Assembly: GCA_903919215.1 (NCBI GenBank)
Contig: CAIXHI010000149.1
Span: forward strand, 1 to 9,162
Length of the DNA stretch: 9,162 nt
Direction of reading: 5' to 3'
From: an uncultured Acidimicrobiaceae bacterium
Lineage (GTDB): Bacteria > Actinomycetota > Acidimicrobiia > Acidimicrobiales > Ilumatobacteraceae
Position 1 is the stretch's first letter; the number at the start of each line of letters is the position of its first letter. A program made the translations under genes and the position numbers. Below the pieces are notes generated by a model that had not been told where the DNA came from, did not search any database, and saw only the letters and a list, made by a program, of their open reading frames with translations. Positions 1 through 5,907 of the stretch are shown here, in pieces.

Positions 1-23
1 GATTTCTTCCCAGAAACCGACCG

Positions 24-1004
24 TTACGGCTGCCAGCGGTAGCGGACGTCGGGCGATCGCTCTTCGTTGCCGGCCCCGTCGGTGCGCTCGTCGGCAATGA
101 ACCCGTGACGCTCGTAGAAACGGCTGGCGGCCTCGTTGGCCTGGAACGACCAGAGTTCGATCCCATCCGCCAGACGTTCCTTGGCCAGATCCATGAACCG
201 GTCGCCCAGACGGCGCCCGACCCAGGCCGGGTCGAGGTACAGATGCTCGATCCAACCGGCCCCGCCGCGGCCGTGGTCGAGCACCATCAGACCCACCACC
301 GTGCCGTCTACTTCGGCTACCCACATGTCGGCGCGGCCGACCACCTCGTCGGCCATCCACCGGCGCACTTCGCGCGGTTCGTGCACCAGTGGCACGGTGG
401 GCAGGGCGAAGGCCCGCGAGCGCAAGTACACCTGCGCACACTCGGTGGCGTCGGTGTGGCGCGCCTGGCGCACCTTGGCCGGCCCGGGCTGCAGTGACCG
501 CAGCACACCTTCCAGCCCAGCGTCGGCAGTGTCGATCGCCAAATGCCACGCGAACCAGCGCACCTCCTGGCTCTCACCTTCGGGCGGAGTGGGCGCGACC
601 AGTGGTGATTCGACGAGATAGCGCAGGTCGAGATGGACATGGCCACGCCCGCCGCTGTGCACATCGACGTGCAGCAGATCCGCTCCGGCCAACACCGCCG
701 GCAACCCGGTCTCCTCGATCGTCTCCCGCACCGCGGCGTCCCATGGTGTTTCACCGGCTTCGATGTGCCCACCCGGCTGCAACCACATACCCAGGCGCTT
801 GTGCTTGTGCAGCAGCACCCGCCGTCGGTCGTCACTGACCACGATGGCCGAACTGGTGACATGCACCTTGTGGGCATGCTCGTCGAACGGACGCTCGAGC
901 CCATCGAACAGTTCGATGAAACGGGCGATCGATTCGCGCTCACGAGCGTCGACCGGTCGCCGTGCCAGCACTGCATCGCGAATCGTGGCGGTCAGTTCGA
1001 TCAT
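24..1004 (-). CDS. Nudix hydrolase fused to GNAT N-acetyltransferase
   Basis: A 326-residue two-domain protein. Residues about 1-170 form a Nudix domain; the Nudix box spans about residues 79-101, beginning GHIEAGE and ending RETIEETGL, so the metal-binding glutamates are present (Thr replaces the usual aliphatic residue after RE). Residues about 179-326 form a GNAT fold: a strand reading WVAEVDGTVVGLMVLD, an acetyl-CoA loop near VGRRLGDRF, and the typical C-terminal NEAASRFYERHGF at about 290-302. Nudix enzymes hydrolyse nucleoside diphosphate-X compounds and GNATs transfer acetyl from acetyl-CoA; the substrates here cannot be told. The reading frame is open far upstream, to 1253, but that part is not protein-like and overlaps the divergent regulator gene. 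ATG at 1004 was chosen because family-like sequence begins there and a TACGGT -10-like hexamer lies 6 nt before it. The stop is TAA at 24-26. It is transcribed away from the response regulator. No frameshift is visible between the domains, so this looks like a true fusion. Confidence 0.85.
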   Translation of the reverse strand: MIELTATIRDAVLARRPVDARERESIARFIELFDGLERPFDEHAHKVHVTSSAIVVSDDRRRVLLHKHKRLGMWLQPGGHIEAGETPWDAAVRETIEETGLPAVLAGADLLHVDVHSGGRGHVHLDLRYLVESPLVAPTPPEGESQEVRWFAWHLAIDTADAGLEGVLRSLQPGPAKVRQARHTDATECAQVYLRSRAFALPTVPLVHEPREVRRWMADEVVGRADMWVAEVDGTVVGLMVLDHGRGGAGWIEHLYLDPAWVGRRLGDRFMDLAKERLADGIELWSFQANEAASRFYERHGFIADERTDGAGNEERSPDVRYRWQP

Positions 1005-1010
1005 CCCGAC

Positions 1011-1016
1011 ACCGTA
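1011..1016 (-). promoter_or_regulatory. Putative leaderless -10 element for the Nudix-GNAT gene
   Basis: On the minus strand TACGGT is followed by 6 nt (GTCGGG) and then the ATG at 1004. This is the TANNNT spacing expected if transcription starts at the A of the start codon. No convincing Shine-Dalgarno sequence and no clear -35 was found. Confidence 0.45.
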
Positions 1017-1160
1017 CCGAGCAGTACTCACCGGTTCGTGTTCGCTGGTACACGAGATCGTCAAAATAAACCCTTCAGGTCGCCCAAATACGCGCCGATA
1101 GTGGTGTGACAGTTCGGCAGGTCTCCTTCCGGTCCGTCGCTCACCAACCATCGACAGGAT

Positions 1161-1164
1161 GGAG
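1161..1164 (+). promoter_or_regulatory. Ribosome binding site that decides the response regulator start
   Basis: GGAG lies 7 nt before the ATG at 1172, in a purine-rich AGGATGGAG. It supports 1172 over the GTG at 1106, which has no such signal and would add 22 residues unlike the family. Most other gene starts in the window lack this signal. Confidence 0.65.
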
Positions 1165-1171
1165 CACTGCC

Positions 1172-1942
1172 ATGGAACCCGATGCACAACTCGCCCCCAG
1201 GGTGTTATTGGCTGTTGCCGATCCGATGCTGCGACGTGTGGCGTCGTCCGCACTGCGGACTCGCGGATACTCAGTGAGCGCCACGACGGAAGAAGAGGCC
1301 GCGCTCACGCTGGCCCGTTCGTTCTCCCCCGATGTCGTCATGGTCGACCTTGAACTTCCCAGCCCCGAGGGCGGAAGCCTGTTCGACACGATGCGGGCCC
1401 TGACTGATGCGTACATTGTCGGCATTGCTCCCCCCGATGCCGACAATGCACGTATCCGTGCCCTGCGCGCTGGGGCCGACGATGTCGTGTCGTCGATGAT
1501 GAACCCCGATGAGCTGGCCGCACGCTGCCAGGCGATGTTGCGGCGCCCGCGCCAACTGCACTCCCGCTGGGACCCGATGCAGGCCTCGCTGATCTCACTC
1601 GGTGCGCTCACGGTCGACGTCGGCCGCAAGGAAATCCGGGTCAACAGCCTTGATGTCGCGGTCACCCGCATCGAGTTCGCCCTGTTCGAGCAGCTGTGCC
1701 GCCGCCCGGCGGAAGTGTGCTCGCGCCAGGAACTCCTCGAAGAGGTGTGGGGTCCGAACTGGGTGGGCGACACGCATGTCGTCGACGTGCACCTCAGCAA
1801 CCTGCGTCGCAAACTGCAGATGATCGAGCCCGACCTGCGGTTCATCCACACGGTCCGCGGCGTCGGCTTCCGTCTCAGCAACGACCTGCTGCGCACGCTC
1901 ACCGACGCCAGCCTCGACACCCGCACGCTGATCTCCGCCTAG
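1172..1942 (+). CDS. Orphan OmpR/PhoB-family response regulator with atypical receiver
   Basis: A 256-residue DNA-binding regulator: receiver domain at about residues 10-125 and a winged-helix OmpR/PhoB output domain at about 145-245. The output domain is canonical, with RIEFALFEQL, the recognition-helix region VVDVHLSNLRRKL, and the wing FIHTVRGVGFRL. In the receiver the phospho-acceptor Asp is kept (D59 in VVMVDLELP). The metal-binding acidic pair is replaced by V15-A16 (only D17 follows), the switch Thr/Ser aligns with A86, and the conserved Lys-Pro aligns with S108-M109. Classical Mg-dependent phosphorylation and switching are therefore doubtful; it may work unphosphorylated or through ligand or protein contacts. 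No histidine kinase gene is adjacent. It is divergent from the Nudix-GNAT gene (167-bp gap) and convergent with imuB (33-bp gap). The family assignment is firm; target genes and signal are unknown. Confidence 0.9.
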   Translation: MEPDAQLAPRVLLAVADPMLRRVASSALRTRGYSVSATTEEEAALTLARSFSPDVVMVDLELPSPEGGSLFDTMRALTDAYIVGIAPPDADNARIRALRAGADDVVSSMMNPDELAARCQAMLRRPRQLHSRWDPMQASLISLGALTVDVGRKEIRVNSLDVAVTRIEFALFEQLCRRPAEVCSRQELLEEVWGPNWVGDTHVVDVHLSNLRRKLQMIEPDLRFIHTVRGVGFRLSNDLLRTLTDASLDTRTLISA

Positions 1943-1949
1943 TCAGGCG
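1936..1949 (+). terminator. Possible weak hairpin at the end of the response regulator gene
   Basis: CGCCT-AGTC-AGGCG is a perfect 5-bp inverted repeat that includes the TAG stop codon, followed by TTCTC. The stem is short and the T-tract poor, so this is only a candidate; it lies in the 33-bp convergent gap before the imuB stop. Confidence 0.25.
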
Positions 1950-1975
1950 TTCTCGGTCGCATCCGCCCCGCCGAT

Positions 1976-3589
1976 TCAGGCGTATTCGGCGGCGAGCGCC
2001 CAGGTGCCGCGTTCGACGACGGCCAGCAACAGCCGGCCCGACACGGTGAGCAACTGGAAGCGGGCGATGCGGCGCGTACGGGTGGCGTCCCACCACCGCT
2101 CTTCCACCGGCCACGGCCCGGCCCACGACTGCACTCGCTCGACGCTGCCGCCGATGGTGCCCCTGACCCCGAACGTCACGGTCACCGGCGGAGCGGAGAC
2201 GCCACCGCGGGCCGTCACCCGCACGACCTGACCGGCGGCATCCACCACCGACAGCGGTGCCGGAGGGTCGTGTACGAGCGCGGGTGAGGGCGACGGCAGA
2301 CGCCCCGGCCACGGCCCGGCTGGCATGGCGAGCCGCTCGGCCGGTTCCAGCAGGTCGGCGGTGATCGCCGGTACCCACGTGTAGGCATCGTGGGGCTGTC
2401 GGCCGCCCTGTGCCGCGGGCACCAGCACCTGCTGCTCACCCGCTACGGCAACCAAGCGGGCCACCGCTCGCACGGCCCATTCATCGGCCTGGGTGCGGCC
2501 GCCCCACAACCCCAGCTGCACACCGTCGTCACCACACACCTCGATCGGGTCGAGGCGCAGCATCATCACCCCGGCGGTGAGCGCCTCGTGCTGCGCCCAC
2601 GCGTCGAGTTGCCAGCGCACACGTTCCACCATCGCCGCCGCGCTGAGCCCGCTGCTGCGATACCACAGACGTTCACTCTGCTCGCCATGCTCGGTCTCGG
2701 CCGTCACCAACAGACGGGTGCACACCCGGCCGTCCGCGGCGAGAGCACCCACCAACTGTTCGGCCAACTGGCGACCGACGAACACGAGCGCGTCGGAGTG
2801 GTGCACCGGTTCGTCGAACACCTGCTGCACCTGCATCCCAGCAGGTGGGTCGACCGTGCCCGGTAGTCGGTCGTCGCCGCCACCGGCAAGGCGATGGGCA
2901 AACGCTCCGACATGACCGAAGCGGGCCAGCACATCCGCCTCGGGCAGTGCCGCGAACGCGCCAAGGTGCTGCATACCGAGGCGTTGCAGCAGGTGGACGA
3001 CATCGGCCGGCACCCCGGCCACTACCGACAGCCAGCGCACGGACAACCGCGAGAGGAACTCGGCCGTCGCCGGTTGCCCCGCCTCGATCACCAACGGCCG
3101 CCCGGCGCGCGATGAACGCCGCGCGGCCACCACCGCGGCGAAGCGGCCGTCGGCCACCCCGACACCCAGCGATGTGCCGCCCAGAGATGTGCCGCTCAGC
3201 GCATCCGCTGCCGTCTGCACCAACATTTCGGCCATTGCCGCCTCGCCACCGAAGTAGCGCGCCGGCCCACGGGCGACGAAGGTCAGCAGGCCCGGTTCGG
3301 TGACTTCCAGTCGCGGCACCCGAACGCCGACGGCACGCACCACCTGTTCGAACACGCGGGCATCGCGCATGGGGTCGTGCTGCTCGATGCGCACCGACGG
3401 GCAACAGGCCTGCGCCTCACGGCGGCGTTGCCCGATCGTGATACCGGCCTCGGCTGCGGCGAGCGAGTGTGCGATCACCCGGTTGGCGTGCACCACCGCC
3501 ACGGGTTCGCCCGCGACGGCACCCGCCACCACCACCGGCCAGTGCGGGCACCACAGCACCCCCAGCCGCGGCACGCGCTCGCTGGCCAT
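1976..3589 (-). CDS. imuB: ImuB, catalytically inactive Y-family polymerase-like mutasome protein
   Basis: A 537-residue protein of the ImuB group of Y-family polymerases. The N-terminal block around LWCPHWPV (12-19) sits where active Y-family enzymes carry the first catalytic Asp; no acid is present there. The second acidic site is replaced by VTEPGLL, so it is probably not a polymerase. Family landmarks include NRVIAHSLAA, RRREAQACCP and ARGPARYFGGE. A clamp-binding motif, QLGLWG, lies at 358-363, close to the QLPLWG motif of mycobacterial ImuB, and WAGPWPVEERWW lies near 489-500. In mycobacteria ImuB links the beta clamp to ImuA' and DnaE2 for error-prone translesion synthesis. The ATG at 3589 follows the imuA' stop by 2 nt, with GGGG 5 nt upstream overlapping the end of imuA', which suggests translational coupling. 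The stop is TGA at 1976-1978. A 5-residue in-frame duplication (GTSLG twice) is present. dnaE2 is not in this window. Confidence 0.92.
   Translation of the reverse strand: MASERVPRLGVLWCPHWPVVVAGAVAGEPVAVVHANRVIAHSLAAAEAGITIGQRRREAQACCPSVRIEQHDPMRDARVFEQVVRAVGVRVPRLEVTEPGLLTFVARGPARYFGGEAAMAEMLVQTAADALSGTSLGGTSLGVGVADGRFAAVVAARRSSRAGRPLVIEAGQPATAEFLSRLSVRWLSVVAGVPADVVHLLQRLGMQHLGAFAALPEADVLARFGHVGAFAHRLAGGGDDRLPGTVDPPAGMQVQQVFDEPVHHSDALVFVGRQLAEQLVGALAADGRVCTRLLVTAETEHGEQSERLWYRSSGLSAAAMVERVRWQLDAWAQHEALTAGVMMLRLDPIEVCGDDGVQLGLWGGRTQADEWAVRAVARLVAVAGEQQVLVPAAQGGRQPHDAYTWVPAITADLLEPAERLAMPAGPWPGRLPSPSPALVHDPPAPLSVVDAAGQVVRVTARGGVSAPPVTVTFGVRGTIGGSVERVQSWAGPWPVEERWWDATRTRRIARFQLLTVSGRLLLAVVERGTWALAAEYA
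3165..3194. repeat. 15-bp tandem duplication inside imuB
   Basis: Two adjacent 15-bp units, 3165-3179 and 3180-3194, differ at one base. On the coding strand they encode GTSLG-GTSLG and keep the reading frame. Confidence 0.7.
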
Positions 3590-3591
3590 AC

Positions 3592-4332
3592 CTACCCCGT
3601 GGGCCGCAACGGCACGACGGTGCCGTGCGGCTGCTCGATCGTGGTGATGCACCCTTCGCTACCGGGTAGCCACAGAGCTACCCGCCGCGGGCGCGGCACG
3701 CGCCGACCCGCCACTTGCACCACCGAACGTCGGCCGCGGGCGACACCGTGGCCGTCGCCCAGACCCTGCCACTGACTGCTGTCTGCCTGCAGCGTGAGGT
3801 CGGTCCCGAACGGCCCTGCATCGGGTGCCCCCACCACGATCGCGACTGCACCGCGGGCCTGCAGACGAGCCATCAGCCGTCGGGCAGTACCCGCACGCAC
3901 GCGTTCGGTGCCGGGGCCGAGCACCAGCACGTCGAACCCGTCGATCATCGCCGCCAGCACCTCGGCCCACCGGGCATCGTCGAACCGTGTGCCATCGGCG
4001 CCGGATCCGGTCGGCTCGTTCACCAGCACCAGTCGGTCCGCGGCCACGCCCAACTCCACCGCCGCAGCCACGCCCAATCCGGGCATCCCAGCCACCCCCA
4101 CCCATGCGCCCTCAGCCGACGGACCAGCGGCGAGCGCGATCGCGAGCGACACCCCGGCGACACCATGGCACCCCACGACGCTGCCGCGCTGCAGCGCCCC
4201 GTGCGGCAACAGATCGACGAACGGGGTCAACACCGGCAGCGTGCGCTCACGCGCCACGGCGCCGGAGACGACGCCCTTCTCGGCGAGGGCGGCGAGTGCG
4301 GTCAGGTTGTCGGCGAGTGCACCACGGGCCAT
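3592..4332 (-). CDS. imuA': ImuA', RecA-like SOS mutasome protein
   Basis: A 246-residue RecA-fold-like protein directly upstream of imuB, identified by its general RecA-like layout and its operon partner. The stretch at about residues 50-64 (GSVVGCHGVAGVSLA) occupies the Walker A position but has Val (V61) where RecA has the catalytic Lys; the later strands DVLVLGPG and AVAIVVGAP resemble the Walker B and following core strands. ATP hydrolysis by a RecA mechanism is therefore unlikely. In mycobacteria ImuA' binds ImuB and is needed for DnaE2-dependent mutagenesis. ATG 4332 was chosen because it starts 6 nt after a TATGAT -10 element, with a LexA box immediately upstream; there is no good Shine-Dalgarno sequence. 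The stop is TAG at 3592-3594. Transcription should be repressed by LexA and induced by DNA damage. Confidence 0.88.
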   Translation of the reverse strand: MARGALADNLTALAALAEKGVVSGAVARERTLPVLTPFVDLLPHGALQRGSVVGCHGVAGVSLAIALAAGPSAEGAWVGVAGMPGLGVAAAVELGVAADRLVLVNEPTGSGADGTRFDDARWAEVLAAMIDGFDVLVLGPGTERVRAGTARRLMARLQARGAVAIVVGAPDAGPFGTDLTLQADSSQWQGLGDGHGVARGRRSVVQVAGRRVPRPRRVALWLPGSEGCITTIEQPHGTVVPLRPTG

Positions 4333-4338
4333 CCCGCG

Positions 4339-4344
4339 ATCATA
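4339..4344 (-). promoter_or_regulatory. -10 element of the imuA'-imuB operon (leaderless)
   Basis: On the minus strand TATGAT is separated by 6 nt (CGCGGG) from the ATG at 4332, so the predicted first transcribed base is the A of the start codon. It is the best -10 match in the window. No canonical -35 is visible at 16-18 nt; the LexA box occupies the spacer region. Confidence 0.6.
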
Positions 4345-4360
4345 CCGAACACCTGTTCGA
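4345..4360. promoter_or_regulatory. LexA operator (SOS box)
   Basis: CCGAAC-ACCT-GTTCGA matches the Gram-positive/actinobacterial SOS box TCGAAC-N4-GTTCGA in 11 of its 12 defined positions. It ends one base from the TATGAT -10 element and 12 bp from the imuA' start codon, so bound LexA would block RNA polymerase. imuA'-imuB is a known SOS target in mycobacteria, which makes this placement expected. Confidence 0.85.
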
Positions 4361-4372
4361 TCGCGCCACCAA

Positions 4373-4478
4373 CAAGTCGGCGTTCAGGTGCGACCCGTCC
4401 GGACTTCAGCGCCGACTTGACCGGGCCCCGCGCAAGTCGGCGTTCAGGTGCGACCCGTCCGGACTTCAGCGCCGACTT
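4373..4478. repeat. Two 46-bp palindromic repeat copies, 60-bp period
   Basis: Units 4373-4418 and 4433-4478 are identical over 46 bp and are separated by 14 bp of unrelated GC-rich sequence. Each unit is bounded by perfect 9-bp inverted arms, AAGTCGGCG and CGCCGACTT (4374-4382/4410-4418 and 4434-4442/4470-4478). Just inside the arms are the matching pentamers TTCAG (top strand), and GTCCGGAC, a self-complementary octamer, sits in the middle. The doublet fills nearly all of the gap between the stop of the Nfu-like gene (3 bp away) and the LexA box of imuA' (12 bp away). The form resembles a REP/BIME-like dispersed intergenic element; whether it recurs in the genome cannot be seen here. Confidence 0.85.
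4434..4478 (-). terminator. Possible hairpin terminator after the Nfu-like gene
   Basis: Read on the minus strand, the repeat copy nearest the gene begins 3 nt after the TGA stop and can form a 9-bp stem (AAGTCGGCG/CGCCGACTT) with a 27-nt loop. No U-tract follows, so it is not a classical intrinsic terminator; T-less hairpins are known candidates in actinobacteria. Confidence 0.3.
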
Positions 4479-4481
4479 TGC

Positions 4482-4940
4482 TCAGTGCTCGGCGTTCCAC
4501 TGGGCCAGGGCGGCGCGACTGCGCTCGACCAGGATTGCTGGCACGCGGGCCAGGAAGTCGGCCTCGGCACCCGTGGCAGTGCCGCCACCGGCGGCAGGAG
4601 CGGCAGCCGCCGGAGCATCAGCCGCCACATCATCGAATGTCGGCATCTCCATGCCCGGCTTCCAGTACTGGTACAGGTCGCGCACCACTTCATCGAGCAG
4701 CGCACCCGTACGGCCGGGGGCCAGGTCGACGGTGATCATGTTGCCGTAGACCCGTACGCCGGTGACTTCACCGGTGGCGAGCAGATCGCGAGCGACCTTC
4801 GCTGCCGGCCGCGGCCCGATGGCATCGGCTGCGGAGGTGAACACCTCGTGACCCATCCCTGTGAGACTGCGGTTGGCTTCGTAGCGACGCACCCCCACAT
4901 TCGGGCTCGGCTTCTCAGTGACGGCGATCAGTTGACCCAT
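4482..4940 (-). CDS. Small protein with Nfu/NifU N-terminal-like domain
   Basis: A 152-residue protein. Residues 1-95 resemble the Nfu_N domain of iron-sulfur scaffold proteins: TEKPSPNVGVRRY matches the TPNPN-type start, and GVRVYGNMITVDL matches the family's GV-SV-GPDFITV strand. The C-terminal Nfu part with its CXXC motif is absent and the protein contains no cysteine at all, so it cannot itself ligate a cluster in the usual way. An Ala/Pro/Gly-rich linker at about 104-124 leads to a predicted amphipathic helix at 127-150. The ATG at 4940 starts the family-like sequence; a TACCAT hexamer lies 8 nt upstream. The frame is open much further upstream, to 5672, but only as a shadow of the opposite corA gene. 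It is divergent from corA across 60 bp. Role unknown; an accessory in Fe-S assembly is only a guess from the fold. Confidence 0.75.
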   Translation of the reverse strand: MGQLIAVTEKPSPNVGVRRYEANRSLTGMGHEVFTSAADAIGPRPAAKVARDLLATGEVTGVRVYGNMITVDLAPGRTGALLDEVVRDLYQYWKPGMEMPTFDDVAADAPAAAAPAAGGGTATGAEADFLARVPAILVERSRAALAQWNAEH

Positions 4941-4948
4941 GAGTCGCC

Positions 4949-4954
4949 ATGGTA
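4949..4954 (-). promoter_or_regulatory. Possible leaderless -10 element for the Nfu-like gene
   Basis: TACCAT on the minus strand lies 8 nt before the ATG at 4940. The spacing is slightly long for a leaderless start, and no -35 is obvious. Confidence 0.3.
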
Positions 4955-4978
4955 GTGGCGGCGGCCCCGACGGCGAAG

Positions 4979-4997
4979 CCGAGCACCGTACGCTCGG
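4979..4997. promoter_or_regulatory. Inverted repeat over the corA -10 element
   Basis: CCGAGC (4979-4984) and GCTCGG (4992-4997) are perfect 6-bp inverted arms with a 7-nt centre. They straddle the TACGCT -10-like hexamer (4989-4994) of the downstream gene. This could be an operator; it could also be chance in GC-rich DNA. Confidence 0.3.
4989..4994 (+). promoter_or_regulatory. Putative leaderless -10 element for corA
   Basis: TACGCT is followed by 6 nt (CGGGGT) and then the GTG start at 5001. The fit to the leaderless TANNNT spacing supports the GTG as the true start. Confidence 0.45.
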
Positions 4998-5000
4998 GGT

Positions 5001-5891
5001 GTGATCAGTGAGCAGACATACGGCAGCACCACCTGGATCGACGTCGTGGACCCCACCACAGACGACCTCGACGCACTCGATCACCGCTACGGCCTGGATG
5101 ATCGCACCTTCGATGAAGGGCATCGCCGCGCCGCCCGGCCCACCATGCAGCGCTTCGCCGACCATGCCTACGTCGTGGCATTCAGTGGCGGGTTGGCCGA
5201 GATCGACATGTACGTGGGCGACGACTGGTTCGTCACCATCCGTCGTCACGACGACGAAGAACATGAGTGGGACCCGTCCACGGCCCGCACGCGTCTCGAA
5301 CGCCTCGGCAGCGAGGCCAACTCGGGGATGATGCTGGCCACCGTCATCGAGGAGTTGGTGGATGGCTACTTCGATTCCACCGACGTTCTGGAGGACCGGC
5401 TCGAGTCGATCGAGGATCGCATTTTCGGTGAACCACTGCAGGCCGAGCGTCAGGTGCAGGCCGACCTGTTCACCGTGCGACGACGATTGCTGGAACTGCG
5501 CCGCGCCGTCATACCGCTGCGAGAAGTGTTGTCCGCGCTGCTGCGCAAGGAGGTGCAGTGGGTGGACGGCGAGGCGCTCGTCGTCATCCGCGACACGTTC
5601 GACAAGCTGCTGCGCGCTGTCGACATCGTCGACGAACTGCGTGAACTGGTGGGCAACGCGGTCGATGCGCACCTGGCAGTGATGAGCAACCAGATGAACC
5701 TGGTGATGAAGCAGCTCACCGCATGGGGCTCGATCGTGTTCGGTGCAACCCTCATCGCCGGCATCTACGGGATGAACTTCACGAACATGCCCGAACTGAG
5801 TTGGTACTGGGGCTACCCGTTCGCACTGGGTCTGATGACGGTGCTGAGTTTCGGGTTGTACCGCGCGTTCAAACGCCGCGACTGGCTGTAG
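5001..5891 (+). CDS. corA: CorA-family magnesium/divalent-cation transporter
   Basis: A 296-residue CorA-type channel protein that would form a pentamer in the cytoplasmic membrane for Mg2+ (or Co2+/Ni2+) uptake. The N-terminal alpha/beta cytoplasmic domain (1-120) is followed by the long stalk-helix region (about 125-235), rich in charged residues (for example LEDRLESIEDRIF). Two C-terminal membrane helices follow: TM1 at about 238-258, ending in the family's signature GMNF (IYGMNFTNMPE), and TM2 near 265-287, ending in a basic RAFKRRDWL tail. Length is typical for compact bacterial members. The start is GTG at 5001 and the stop is TAG at 5889-5891. It is convergent with the luciferase-like gene (16-bp gap with no clear terminator). 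Family membership is firm; ion preference is not readable. Confidence 0.93.
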   Translation: MISEQTYGSTTWIDVVDPTTDDLDALDHRYGLDDRTFDEGHRRAARPTMQRFADHAYVVAFSGGLAEIDMYVGDDWFVTIRRHDDEEHEWDPSTARTRLERLGSEANSGMMLATVIEELVDGYFDSTDVLEDRLESIEDRIFGEPLQAERQVQADLFTVRRRLLELRRAVIPLREVLSALLRKEVQWVDGEALVVIRDTFDKLLRAVDIVDELRELVGNAVDAHLAVMSNQMNLVMKQLTAWGSIVFGATLIAGIYGMNFTNMPELSWYWGYPFALGLMTVLSFGLYRAFKRRDWL

Positions 5892-5907
5892 CGGTCAGGG
5901 GCGGCGA

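Noticed and set aside
904..916. TCGAAC and GTTCGA half sites resembling a LexA box
   Set aside because: The half sites are separated by 1 bp instead of 4, and lie inside the Nudix coding region.
1106..1171. Upstream GTG start extending the response regulator by 22 residues
   Set aside because: It has no ribosome binding site or -10 at the right distance and the extension is unlike the family; GGAG 7 nt before ATG 1172 fits better.
4367..4375. TTGTTGGTG on the minus strand, close to the mycobacterial RecA-independent damage-promoter motif TTGTC(A/G)GTG
   Set aside because: That motif needs a TANNNT -10 eight bases downstream; here that position reads GAACAG, inside the LexA box.
4373..4478. 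Minimal CRISPR-like array (repeat-spacer-repeat)
   Set aside because: There are only two units, a 14-bp spacer and 46-bp palindromic repeats with long inverted arms, and no cas genes nearby.
3715..4749. Plus-strand open frame spanning the 60-bp repeats, giving a 20-residue protein repeat
   Set aside because: It crosses imuA', the intergenic repeat and the Nfu-like gene in antisense; the peptide repeat is only the translation of the DNA repeat.
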